Source: Rhabditophanes sp. KR3021
Lineage: Eukaryota > Nematoda > Chromadorea > Rhabditida > Alloionematidae
Assembly: GCA_963281155.1 (NCBI GenBank)
Contig: CAUJLY010000002.1
Location: forward strand, 930,001-994,000
Length of the DNA: 64,000 nt
Direction: 5' to 3'
The notes below the pieces were generated by a model. It worked only from the letters and a program-made list of their open reading frames with translations. It did no database searches and was not told where the DNA came from. The position numbers and the translations under genes are program-made. Positions 35,349 to 46,177 of this stretch are shown one piece after another. Within the stretch, counting starts at the first letter, position 1. Every line of letters begins with the position of its first letter.

Positions 35349-37123
35349 ATGAGTTATTTTCTTTACTTGTTTATGCCTTTATTAATTGCACCTAATATAG
35401 ATGGATACAAAATATTAGTTTATAATTTAAAGTTTGCATATTCACATTATGCCTATAATAGCATTATTGCTGATACATTGGGTATCTTTATGTTGGTCAA
35501 ACTTTTAATTATTTATATATTATTTAGCTGGTGCTGGCCATGATGTAACAGTTATACAAGCAGATTTAGACTTAAATGTAAAACATCCAGGAGCACAAAT
35601 AGCAAAAACGTATAATATTCCAGTTGAAAATGAAATAGCTGAATTACTAACTAATAATTCAATGGCTGATTTGATATGGGATCTTGATGGGTCATCATTT
35701 GCACAGCTAAAGGTGAATAATTAATTAAAAATTTATTTACTCAAATTTAGGCCATTGAAAATTTTATGAAAGCCCAGCATTTACATCAACTTAAGATCAT
35801 TAATGATAAAGAATTGGCTAAATGGATTTTAAATGAAAAGTTTGATTTTGGTTATGCCGAAGTTTATTCTATGCATATGATAGGGCTATTTAAGGCATGG
35901 AATATAACTAAATACGCTACTGGCACTGCAACAACTTTGATTGACTATATGTATTTTTTTTATGGAGGTATGTTGCATAAAACATCATAAAAATAGTATC
36001 CCATATTTTCAGTACCTTTTTCGCCAAGTTCAATGCCAAATATGCTGCAAGCTTCTTCACCTAAAATGACTTACTCTGAGCGGGTAATAAACTTACTAGG
36101 CTATTTATTTTTCAAATCCTTCTTCTATTATAATGCTGATCACATTACTGGTGAAAAGGAAATTAATAAAATGTATGGTGCAGACACATTTATATTAGAA
36201 AGAGATTTAGGAGAAGCAGCCTTTATATTCATTAACACAAACCCATTCTTCGATTTTCCTCATCCAAAAACAGAAAAAATGATTGCCATTTCTGGAATAG
36301 GAATACCTGAAGTCAAAAAATTAGATAAATATTGGGATGATATTTTAAACTTGCGTAATCAAACTATCTTATTATCGTTTGGTAGTTTGGCAAAATCTTC
36401 AAAAATGCCACTTATTCTTAAGCAATCTATTGTTACGACAGTAAAAAAGTTACCTGATATAACAGTCATTTTTAAATATGAAATAGAAGATGATGGCTTG
36501 AATAAAGATGTCCCAAATTTGATATTAAGTAAATGGGTCCCTCAAAATGATCTTATCAATGATCCTCGGTTGTCTCTATTTATTTTACATTGCGGCCTTA
36601 ATTCAGTTCATGAGATTGCTTTTGCTAAATCAGATTGCCCAAGTTTAGCTATTCCTATATTTGGTAAGAAATTAGACCGTTTATTTTAACTATTTTTATA
36701 GGAGATCAAATGCGTAACGCACAATTAATTAAATCAAACAAAATTGGTGCTATAATGAACAAATTAGATTTATCCAAGCCAGACATCTTTGCCAAATATA
36801 TCATTGAAACAATGAACAATAAAGAATTCAAACAAAATTCAAAACAATTAGGTAACATGTTAGCTAAAAGACCGTTCAGTGCAAAAGATCTATTAATCAA
36901 CAACATTGAATTCGCTTGTGAATTTGGAAATTTAAAACAATTAGATTTAGAATCACGCCACCAAGGATTTATAGTCTATTATATGCTTGATATTATTGTG
37001 CCATTTATTTTAGTTTTAATTGGATTTATGTGGTGTGGCATTTATTTGACTATCAAATTTATTCAATTTAGTATAATTAGAAGATTTAAGAAGTATCGAC
37101 CCGTTTCAACAGAAAATAATTAG
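35349..37123 (+). CDS. UDP-glucuronosyl/UDP-glucosyltransferase
   Basis: Transfers sugar from a UDP-sugar to small lipophilic compounds; ER membrane, lumenal catalytic part. Five exons join without a break: 35349-35481, 35528-35712, 35751-35967, 36013-36663, 36702-37123, giving 535 residues. The N-terminus MSYFLYLFMPLLIAPNIDG is a signal peptide. The C-terminal half has TILLSFGSLAKSS, the segment KWVPQNDLINDPRLSLFILH, then HCGLNSVHEIAF and IFGDQMRNAQ, which is the UGT signature with the conserved DQ pair. The C-terminal membrane anchor (DIIVPFILVLIGFMWCGIY) is followed by a basic tail (RRFKKYR). HCG replaces the usual HGG. CTTCTAAG just before the ATG may be a trans-splice acceptor. Confidence 0.93.
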
Positions 37124-38180
37124 AAGAAAAGAATTTATTTACTGAAAATTGAGTTCAATACAAATTAAAAGAAGATTAATGCTAATAATAATGGGAAGTA
37201 CTACCATGTCTAATATGTATATTATATATTGTATTCCAATTTTAACGTATTTATTATATATATTTGCGATTAATAGAATAAAGATAACTACCTTTGCAGA
37301 ACTAAGCGCCTCTCATCGAGGGATACGGGACAAATTTTGATTTCAATCTGATGTGGATGTGTAATATGTTAGCAAACAATTTATATAATTTAATAATATG
37401 CCTATTTTTAAATACTTAATACAATGTCTAATCATCAATATGTCTAATTTCAAATAAAGTACTTTTCTCTAATAATATGTGTGTTTTAAATTATTATAAA
37501 TAATCTTTTCCATTTAAATTAAGAATCATCTGTTATAAATAAAGGAATAACATTTATAATTTACATAATATAACACTCGATACACATAAAGAATAAATAT
37601 CATTGAAACTTTCAACCTCATTTCATTATAGACACCAAGTCTATGTAGTATTTTCGCCATTTTTGTCTTTATGTTAAGTTATTTATATTTGCTGAAATTT
37701 TTGAGCACACAACATTTACCAGATAACTACATTGTTGATGATTTAGCCATTTAATATGGATTGCACTAAGCTTAACAATGCAATATCACAAATAGCTTTA
37801 TGTGTATCATAAAGATATAAAAGTAATCTCTCTGTTTGATTCAATTTAAAAGTTTGTTCCAAGGACTAATACAAATAGAATATTTTTGTACGAAATAAAA
37901 CAGCCAAGTACTCTTACAGCGATCTGTTTTACTCTTTAACAGTTTATCGTTATCATGACCAATAAACATATGTCCACAGTCTGAGTAAGTGCAACGCTTC
38001 GAATCAACCTTTTAAACCATATTTTAAGCGAACATTTTTTATAATAATTTATTCTATTCTTGATTTGCGCAACCGTTTAATCTTTTGAATGTTAGTAGAT
38101 GTCAGACATCATCGCGACATAAATATATACATTTTCAATTTCATAACCTTTTTTGTACACGTATATTTTATTATACTTAA
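37124..38180. other. Intergenic spacer UGT to NHE8
   Basis: AT-rich. A short open frame (37149-37340) encodes a hydrophobic peptide but has no family resemblance and I do not count it as a gene. Confidence 0.5.
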
Positions 38181-40222
38181 ATGCAGTCTCTTATAGTGGT
38201 GCCAATTAAATGGATTAATAACATGACAACTAAGAATAAACTTATTTTTTTTGTTTCTGTCTCTGTCTTGTTGTTTTTATTCACTAATTTGGCAATCGCA
38301 GCAGACGAGGAAGGAGCAAAAATTGATGGAGCAGATGACTCAAAGAAGAATATACTCGACACGGTGGCTAAGGTTGATGATGTTTCGGGTAACATCACAA
38401 TTATGAATTTGACAAAAGTTGATCCGGCCGCCAAGATGGAAGTAACTAATTCAGAGGCTAAGGAAAAAGAGACTCATTGTCCATATTTTTTATCCTTACC
38501 ATTATTGTTGTTTCGTGCTTACTGGTTCATTGCTTGATTACGATGGAATGCCGCATTATTCCTGAGTCACTGGCAATCGTTTTACTGGGAGCTTTCATTG
38601 GATTATGCTTTAGTTTCTCCAGATACGATTGGTCAGAGGTTGAATCGTTCAATCCCAATTTCTTTTTCCTTATTCTATTACCGCCTATTATTTTTGAATC
38701 TGGATATAATTTACACAAAGGAAACTTCTTCTCCAATACGGTCCCGATACTAACTTTCTCAATCATAGGAACAGCAATCTCAGCCGTCGTAATCGGCTTA
38801 AGTTTGTGGTTTCTTGGAAAATGCTACCTCTCATACAATTTAACATTCGTTGAAGCTTTTGCATTTGGCTCCATGATTTCGAGTGTTGATCCAGTTGCTA
38901 CGCTTGCCATCTTTCAAAGTTTAAAAGTCGACCCACAGCTGTATATGCTCGTGTTTGGCGAAAGCATGATGAATGACGCCGTGTCGATTGTTTTGACCTC
39001 CACAACCCTAGAGATGCATGAAGCAGAGAAAGCTGGTTTTACAGTTGTAGAAACATTCAATTATGCCTTGTCTAGATTTATGCAGATGTTTTTTGTCTCT
39101 GCCTTGTTAGGCTCCATAATTGGTTTGGTGTCAGCACTAGTAAGTTCAAAGCAATGTAATATTTATTTAATCTCTCTCTAGTTATTCAAACACATCGACC
39201 TTCGCCGCACACCTTCCCTCGAATTTGCCCTACTACTAGTCTTTTCTTACCTGCCTTACGGTCTAGCAGAAGCCCTCTCACTCTCAGGAATCATGGCTAT
39301 CCTGTTCTGCGCCATCACAATGTCCCAATACACTCACTTCAACATCTCACCCATTACTCAAATCACAATGCAACAAACATTCCGAACCTTATCATTTGTC
39401 TCAGAAACGTGTACATTTGCCTATTTGGGAATGGCTTTATTTACATTTAAGTTGGAGTTTAGGTTTATGTTTATATTTTGGTCAATTTTGCTGTTGTTTG
39501 TGTCAAGGGCGTGCAATATATTTCCATTGTCGAGGTTGTTGAATAAGTTTAGAAGGCAGAAGATATCTTTCAAGAATCAAGTCATTATGTGGTTTTCTGG
39601 AATGAGAGGAGCCGTTGCTTTTGCGTTGGCTTTGCATATGGAAATTGAGTCTTCCGAAACAAAGAGAGTTATTTTGACTACGACGTTATGTTTGTTACTG
39701 TTTACTATAGCTTTCATGGGAGGGTCTGCGTTGCCGGCGATGAAGTTTATAAATGAATACTTTCCAAATGAAAATAGTTGCTTGCCGTCAAGAGAAACAA
39801 CCAACAAATTAGTTAAAAAACGAAAATCCAGGAGAGAGCGAAATATTAGTAGAAGTGGTTCAAGAAGCAGAAAGACTTCTCCTGTCTTGTTAAGCAAAAC
39901 CCAAGAAATGTCCAACTTTGACACATTCGATTGCACGTCTGACGACACTGAATTGTTAAATAGACGATCAAACACGAACTCAAACTTTTTAACAGAATTT
40001 AATGCCAAAGTAATGAAGAAGATATTTGTACGCAAATTCACTTTGCAAGAAAGGATGGAAAATAAAGAACGTTTCCGTAACTTAGCCATCCAAGCTCTCA
40101 AATCCTTTGCAGACGAAAGAGATGATGAAGGTGGGGGTAGTGACAACGAAGTGGACAATGATTATCTATTCAGTACTGGAGATTCGCAAGGCCCGTCAAA
40201 TGCTCCTTCTCTGAACGTTTAA
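38181..40222 (+). CDS. NHE8-type Na+/H+ exchanger (SLC9A8 family), one-base break
   Basis: Electroneutral sodium/proton antiporter, multi-pass, endomembrane in family members. Exon 1 is 38181-39139 and exon 2 is 39182-40222. The N-terminus has a signal-like segment (KLIFFVSVSVLLFLFTNLA); the internal Met at 38223 is an equally good start. After KEKETH the frame shifts: SIFFILTIIVVSCLLVHCLI lies one frame over, so one T is missing at 38477-38478. Exon 1 is 959 nt, one short of a whole number of codons. Transporter motifs: LLPPIIFESGYNLHKGNFF, SVDPVATLAIFQSLKVDP, FGESMMNDAVSIVL, SLSGIMAILFCAITMS, MWFSGMRGAVAFAL. The cytosolic tail is Ser/Arg-rich. Closest to NHE8 by these blocks. Expected length is about 666 residues. 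Confidence 0.9.
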
Positions 40223-40236
40223 CAACGGACATTTTG

Positions 40237-40308
40237 TTTATTAATACATCGAATGTTGTGCTTATGGATACATCAAACATTCTGTTTATTAATTCATCAA
40301 CGTTGTTT
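40237..40308. repeat. 24-bp tandem repeat x 3 in the NHE8 3' region
   Basis: Three consecutive 24-bp units start at 40237, 40261 and 40285, sharing the pattern TTATxxATxCATCxAA. It lies 15 nt after the NHE8 stop codon, probably in the 3' UTR. Confidence 0.75.
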
Positions 40309-40612
40309 CAATTTAGAAGTCAAATTGTGTAATTAAACGCCAATCTGTGTATAATATTTTGAAAAGCCACTTTAACTCAAATATTGTCTACAACCTATAT
40401 CTATTTTGTAAATAGTAATATATTTTTATGAGTAATGATAATTCCAATAAACAGTTTGCCTCTTTACACGTTTGTCTAATATTTTGTAGCAACAATGTTA
40501 ACACCTTTCCAACCACACCAAACCTTTAGATTCATCTTTATAAATTTTGCTTTGATCCTCTTAATTTTTGATTACATTTTAAACTATTAAGAAAAGTGGG
40601 CGTCAATCAAAA
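40309..40612. other. Spacer NHE8 to Tudor gene
   Basis: AT-rich 3' UTR and short promoter region; no gene seen. Confidence 0.5.
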
Positions 40613-43314
40613 ATGTTTCCAACACCTGGTATGGTTCTTCCGGGTACACCATATCCTTACTTTTATGGTTATGACCCCAATAAGATGAATTTGTGGTCCC
40701 GCGAACAAGTAGGACAGATTTCTGAAATCTTGTCTGGAACGCGTGATGTTAAAGAAGTAAGTTTATAGTCATCAACATTAGCATTAATTCTAACTTTTCA
40801 GAATACAGGCTTATCCTTGTTGAGGGAGCCTCAACGCTTTGAGTTCGATCAAGAAGGTCCGGATATTTCAAAATTGTCAGCACCAGTGGTATGTTCGGTG
40901 ATTTCGGTGCCTCTTTAATAAATTTTTAGAACTCTGTCGTTGAAATAATAGACAAGCTGATCAACATTACTGTCAATGTTGAAAATCAGACGGTCAAGCC
41001 TGGCGTCTTCGCTGCTGCGCCTGCTCCGTGTAAAGCGCCTTTCCTGATGCACAAAGAAGTAAATGAAAAAGAGATTGCCGAGGTCCTTTCCAGAAAAAAC
41101 GTCGCAGTTCCGACCCAGCCTGAAGAGTACAATCTCCCCCTAACTCCGAAGACCTGGTCGGAACCTAGTCAAACGACACCTCATTCCTGGTCAGAACATC
41201 CTCACACCTTCAGCCATTTGGAATCGTTTATCGAATCTGCTCAGAATGCACCGACTAGCTGGGAGAAACGAGACCAGTCTCGGATGGCCGAAGAGAAAGA
41301 TCAAAGTATGAGTGATCGGTCAAGGAAGATTCGCCAAAAGCCTTTCTGGAACACGATGGATCGTCCTGGTTCTCCAATACGCAAAATGATCATCTCCAAG
41401 TACCAGATGAGTAGGAAAATCATCAATTCGGAGACCGTTCAAATGGAGTATCTGAATGGCATCTCGCCGTCCTTCATCTACTTCCGTGAGAAACACCACG
41501 GTCTCGCTGATTTCACCATCACAAGACACATGCGGCTAAAGGATCTCTACCTCAACACCAAATTATCCATCGGCTCTCACAACTACTCCATCACCATCCC
41601 CAACCCGAGTGAACCAATCCTGTGGCGTTACTGTATGGCTCCGATGGGAGTCGATTCTATCGTTCGAGCTCGAATCATCGACAAAAAACCTATGATTAGA
41701 GCGTGTGAAGATCGGGACCCTACTAATGAGTATTACAAGGTCTTCTACATCGACTATGGGACTACTGGGTGGGTCAAGAAGAGAGTTTGCTTCGAGATGC
41801 ACAACGAAGAGTGGTTCACGAGATCTCCCGAAGCGGTGGGAGTTTCTTTGTACGACTTGCGTCCAAAGCGTACTAAACTCGATGGGGCTCAGAACCTTGA
41901 GTGGTCCAAGAAAGTCTGCAAGGTGCTGAGAGCCACCATGTCTCAGTACAAATTCTTTGATGTACGTATCGTCAATCCTTTGTTGAGGAAGACGAGGAGT
42001 GATCAATCCCATGCAGTCCAAGTCATCTGCTACGCCGAGGACCCTTCAAAATATCCAGAGTACGCCAGTTGCGGGGTTAACCTCTCGCATATCATCGCCT
42101 TCAAATGCTTTGATGAAGTGGAAATCGTAGACAAATTCGAGCCAGACGCTGAAATTCCCAAATTCGAAAGTGAATGTAAATTTGACAGGAACACTTTCAA
42201 CCTTCCTGAACATTTATCTCTAAAGCCTCAGTGGGTTAACAAAGACAACGTCGCTCCTCTGCATCCGGATGTGGCTGGCGCCTCTGCTTCTTCTGTCGCT
42301 CATCTCCAGCACAGTCAGTTAGAAAGTCACCTCTTGTCAAGTCCAATTAAGCCAAGGTACACTTCTGTTGAAAAGAGAATTAACGGCAAAGTTCCGGCCA
42401 TCGAAATTCCTTTGGATGTTTGGCCTCGTGGTCATTTGCCTTGGACAATTGATAGTCTTGAGTTGACTGGCTTTATTGGGAACAATAACCTGTACTTCTC
42501 CTTCGACTGTCGGACTCCAATTGCTGAATGCTTCAATTTTTCGGCGCACCCTTTCAATTATTCTTTCATGACTGGAGTAGTGGAAGGAACCAAGGCGTTG
42601 CATGAAAAGATCGAGCAAATGTTGAAGGTTCGCAAGTACTTTGATGCCAGTCTCATGTCCTTTTACCACAATGCTGACAACAGGCGATTGTTCAATTGGG
42701 AATACGTGCAAGGCAAACTGGACCGCTGCGAGCCTGTCAACTGTGTAGTTGGGATCATCGATAACAATGATGACGATCGCTTCAAATGCCACCGGGCGAG
42801 AATCCTCTACTTGATTGAAAGTTTCGCAGACGAATTCAAAAACTTACGCGATGGAATTGAAGCCAAAAGTAAGAAGTTCGTGAACCACGTCATCTTGGAG
42901 CTTTATGATTACGGAGGTGTAATGGCTGTCTCGACTGAGTCTATCTGCCAAATGCATCCTATGCATGATACCATCAGTCCCTTCACTATTCGAATGGCCC
43001 TTGACGTGGATATCGGTCAGCAAAAAGGACTTAAATTCGAGGATTTAGTAAGGGTGTTGGATGAGTCTGTTTACCAAAGAAGAAAAGCCCTCAGTAATTC
43101 TATCTGCAATTCGACCCCTAAAAAGGTAACTATTGTGGATGGTCCTCGGAAAAATGAGCAGAAAATGTATAAATTCGAGCATTTCCTCTTTCCTTGGACT
43201 GACCCATTCATCTTCAAGATTAAGGATATTGAAAGTTACCGTGGGAAAGAACGGTCAAGAGCAACAAATGGTCTGATGGAAAGGTTGGCTACAGGTGAAA
43301 AACGAATCAGATGA
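40613..43314 (+). CDS. Two-Tudor-domain protein
   Basis: Probable germ-granule or small-RNA pathway protein that binds methylated Arg; role inferred from domain only. Exons 40613-40756, 40802-40888 and 40930-43314 give 871 residues. First Tudor region at about residues 290-420: APMGVDSIVRARIID, then KVFYIDYGTTGWV. Second at about residues 670-760: CVVGIIDNNDDDRFKCHRAR, then LELYDYGGVMAVS. The N-terminus is Pro/aromatic-rich (GTPYPYFYGYDPNK). Between are a Trp/Pro/His-rich segment (TWSEPSQTTPHSWSEHP) and a basic segment. Codon use is less AT-rich than in the neighbouring 30-37 kb genes. I cannot name the orthologue. Confidence 0.82.
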
Positions 43315-43601
43315 CCATTCTTGTATCCCTTTTGTTATAATAATGTGTATTTTTAGTAACTATTTTATATGCCTTTTTAATAAGATTTAAGTAAATAAAT
43401 ATTTACGATTAACTTGTGCTTTCATGTATTTAATGTTTATTTAAATATTCTTGCACACATTACACTAGTAGAAGTCGTTGTGGGATAAAATTGGGGACTC
43501 GTGTATAGTAGTTGCATTGCAAACATAGTATAGTTGAATTTGTAAAGTATTTTGGTCAAGACCAGCTCACTTTCTGATAAATTCGCTTTAACACCTACTA
43601 A

Positions 43602-44143
43602 ATGGAATCATCAAACGCCTGGATGCGCGATGGCTTAAAATCGCACGTAAACACTGAAGACTATCTTCTTGGCAAAACAGTAAGTTATCGTCATTCCTCA
43701 CTTTACATACTAATTCTATCCTTTTAGATCGACCGAAACTTTGAACTATTTTCTGATGTTGTAATAAAGGAAGGAATTTGATAAATATTATAATGGCCAA
43801 ATTGCTATGACTCCTACTACGGTTGCTGGAGGATTAACGCCAAGGAGAGAAATGATTGTAAGTTTTTGTAATTAAGATTTCTTTAATTAATTCATTCTAG
43901 ACTGAAAGACGTTCTAGATCGCCTCAATTTTCGAAGAGAACCGATCATTCTGTGGAAGAAGATTGGAGAAAAATGCCTCACTCGAGGTCTCATCAAAGTT
44001 CTAGAATCGAGGTAAAATCCTCAAAACATTCCCGAAGACACGATTATGATAAATCACCTGAAAATTCTAGAAGACGACGTTATTCGGTATCTAACTCACC
44101 TGAAGACAACGGTAGAACTGAAAAGACATCTGACAATCACTGA
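43602..44143 (+). CDS. CWC25-like small protein with RS-like tail
   Basis: Three exons: 43602-43679, 43728-43857 and 43901-44143. The start MESSNAWMRDGLKSHVNTED leads to YLLGKTIDRNFE, which resembles the W-M...VN-xx-EYLLGRxID block of splicing factor CWC25. The C-terminus is Arg/Ser-rich (TERRSRSPQFSKRT, HSRRHDYDKSPENSRRRRYS). Exon 2 is 130 nt and its frame breaks at KEGI; reading KEEFDKYYNGQIAMTPTT needs one base fewer in GGAAGGAA near 43770-43775. The usual CWC25 N-terminal helical region is absent. Family call is tentative; a truncated paralogue is possible. It lies 287 bp after the Tudor gene and about 230 bp before IMMP2L on the same strand. Confidence 0.45.
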
Positions 44144-44373
44144 ATCTTCCCTTGAAAGTCGGGTAAAGTCGAGGAAACATTACAATCAAAAGCCCAGAGA
44201 GGACTTTTAATTGATTCTTATTTTTTTAATTCAACCAAACAATATGCCTTTTTAATTAATAAACGTTTTAAAATGATTTGCTTTATATGTTTATTTTTGA
44301 ATATGTTATTAACATTTGAACATTATATGGTATTTTAAAATCATTAATATTATTTAAAATGATACGTTTTCAG

Positions 44374-44854
44374 ATGGCTAAAACTATAATTAAGTCAGGT
44401 GCCATTTATGGCATAACTATGTTTTATGTCTTTGAAAAAATAGGAGCACCTGTTATAGTTCATGGAGATTCGATGGAACCCACTTTGCATGGTAAGAGAG
44501 AAAGGACGTGTGATATTGTGTGGATTAACAAGATGAGACAAAATTATAGTAAAAATGAAGTTGTTGTTTGTCGGTAAATTTTATACTTTAATTATTAAGA
44601 AAAGTTGTTATTTTAGTAATCCACGGGAGAAAGAAGAATGCGTGATCAAACGTATTTCACATGTCGAAAAAGAATTCGTTCCCATTCCTAAACCACCTTA
44701 CAAACTCCAAATAGAACCAAATCAGTTTTTCCTCCATTCAGACAATGCTGCAGTTGGCATTGATAGTCGTGTTTTTGGACCTGTCCCCAAATCACTTATA
44801 ATTGGTAAAGCATCAGCCATCATTTGGCCACCTGGAAGATGGCAGCGTTTATAA
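44374..44854 (+). CDS. immp-2: Mitochondrial inner membrane peptidase subunit 2 (IMMP2L)
   Basis: S26 serine peptidase that trims intermembrane-space sorting signals. Exons 44374-44573 and 44617-44854 give 145 residues. I choose ATG 44374 because CGTTTTCAG ends immediately before it, a trans-splice or 5' intron acceptor; an upstream ATG at 44359 would be removed. One N-terminal membrane segment is followed by the catalytic serine block HGDSMEPTL (Ser33) and the general-base lysine in VIKRISH (Lys78). The end FGPVPKSLIIGKASAIIWPP and GRWQRL matches IMMP2L rather than IMMP1L. The stop lies 63 bp before the RUSF1 start. Confidence 0.88.
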
Positions 44855-44917
44855 GTTTAGTTATTAGACAAATGGTGTATCGTATATTTGATAATAAAAT
44901 TGTTTGACCATTAAACG

Positions 44918-45969
44918 ATGTCTCTTTTTCGGGAAGTATTCTTGCCTTTTAATTACCCACATTCCGTTAGTTCTGACTATTTGGACTATCAAATATGGGA
45001 TTCAGTCCAAGCTTTTGCTAGTTCTATGAATGGGGCTCTTGCCACACAAGCTATTCTTAAGGGTGTCGGAGTTGGGAATGAACAAGCCACTGCCTTGGCT
45101 GCAACCTTGACTTGGTTGTTGAAGGATGGATCGGGCATGGTTGGGAGGATTTTGTTTGCATGGAGAAAAGCGAAGGATTTAGATACTTGTTAGGATACTT
45201 ATTTTAAATTTACCTTTTATAAACTAACATTTTAGACTCGAAAAGTTGGAGATTAATGGCAGACATTCTAAACGACATTGCATTCTTCTTAGACATATCT
45301 TCAGTCTTCATAACATACTATCCTTTTTTCTTCATATCAATCTGCACTTCCTCAGTCCTACGTTCAATAGTGGGAGTTGCTGGTGGCGTTACAAGAACCG
45401 TAGTAGTTCAACATCAATCTATTGACAATAATATTGCTGACGTGGCTGCTAAAGATGGAAGTCAAGAAACATGTGTAAATTTGTTATCTTTAATTGCTTC
45501 ACTTATCTTATTACCATTAATTCATCAAAACCAGTACTTGATTTTCGTTTGTTTCCTCATTTTTACCTTTGCGCATTTGTATGCCAATTACAAAGCAGTT
45601 AGAGCATTGAATTTCAATGTTTTTAATTATGAAACCTTTCATTTGGCTGTCAAACATTATCTTAATAATGAAAGTTTAGATGTTAATTCTATCAACAAGA
45701 AAGAACCTCTCTTCAGCTCCAATTTAATCAAAAATCCAAAGTCATTGGCCTATGAAACAGACAATTACCTTATCCAAGACAACATCATAACAATTTATGA
45801 TTCTACCTCGGCCATCTCTTCCTTCGAAGCCCAATTTATGTATGAGTCACATTCAATTACCAGCAAATTAAGTACCGACTTCCAGAACTTCTTCCATGAA
45901 CTTGAATCGAATGGGTGGAATTTGGGAAGACATAACTTCAACCACACCGTCAAAAGTAAACACCATTAA
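44918..45969 (+). CDS. rusf1: RUSF1/RUS1 (DUF647) protein
   Basis: Member of the root UVB-sensitive family; molecular role unknown, membrane-associated. Exons 44918-45188 and 45236-45969 (334 residues), with a slightly unusual GTTAGG donor. Family blocks: MSLFREVFLPFNYPHSVS, SDYLDYQIWDSVQAFASSM, GNEQATALAATLTWLLKDGS, then SWRLMADILNDIAFFLD, RSIVGVAGGVTRTVVVQHQS, AAKDGSQETCVNLLSL and HLYANYKAVRALNF. The protein begins right at the conserved domain, so it is shorter than the vertebrate form (about 468). The 63-bp gap from IMMP2L suggests an operon. Confidence 0.9.
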
Positions 45970-46177
45970 AGGTCACTACTATCGACCATCTATTGTTTTT
46001 ACCTTTTATTCTCTTTTTATATTTGCATACATAGTCTTGACTAGACTAACCATATTGGAACTTTGTGTCTTGCTGTTTTATTTATTGTGTATCGATAATA
46101 AAAATATTGTTGTTTCTCGTTTCTTTATAAACGTTTCATTATACTTAATAGTTACTTTATTTTTTAGTTTCTAAAGA

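Noticed and set aside
37149..37340. Short hydrophobic frame after the UGT, resembling a UGT signal peptide
   Set aside because: Stops after about 60 residues with no downstream UGT exon; likely chance in AT-rich DNA.
41320..42792. Long minus-strand frames inside the Tudor gene
   Set aside because: Shadows of the plus-strand exon, which has Tudor motifs and correct splice junctions.
45896..46174. 92-residue hydrophobic frame overlapping the end of RUSF1
   Set aside because: Overlaps the supported RUSF1 frame and then runs through AT-rich 3' UTR.
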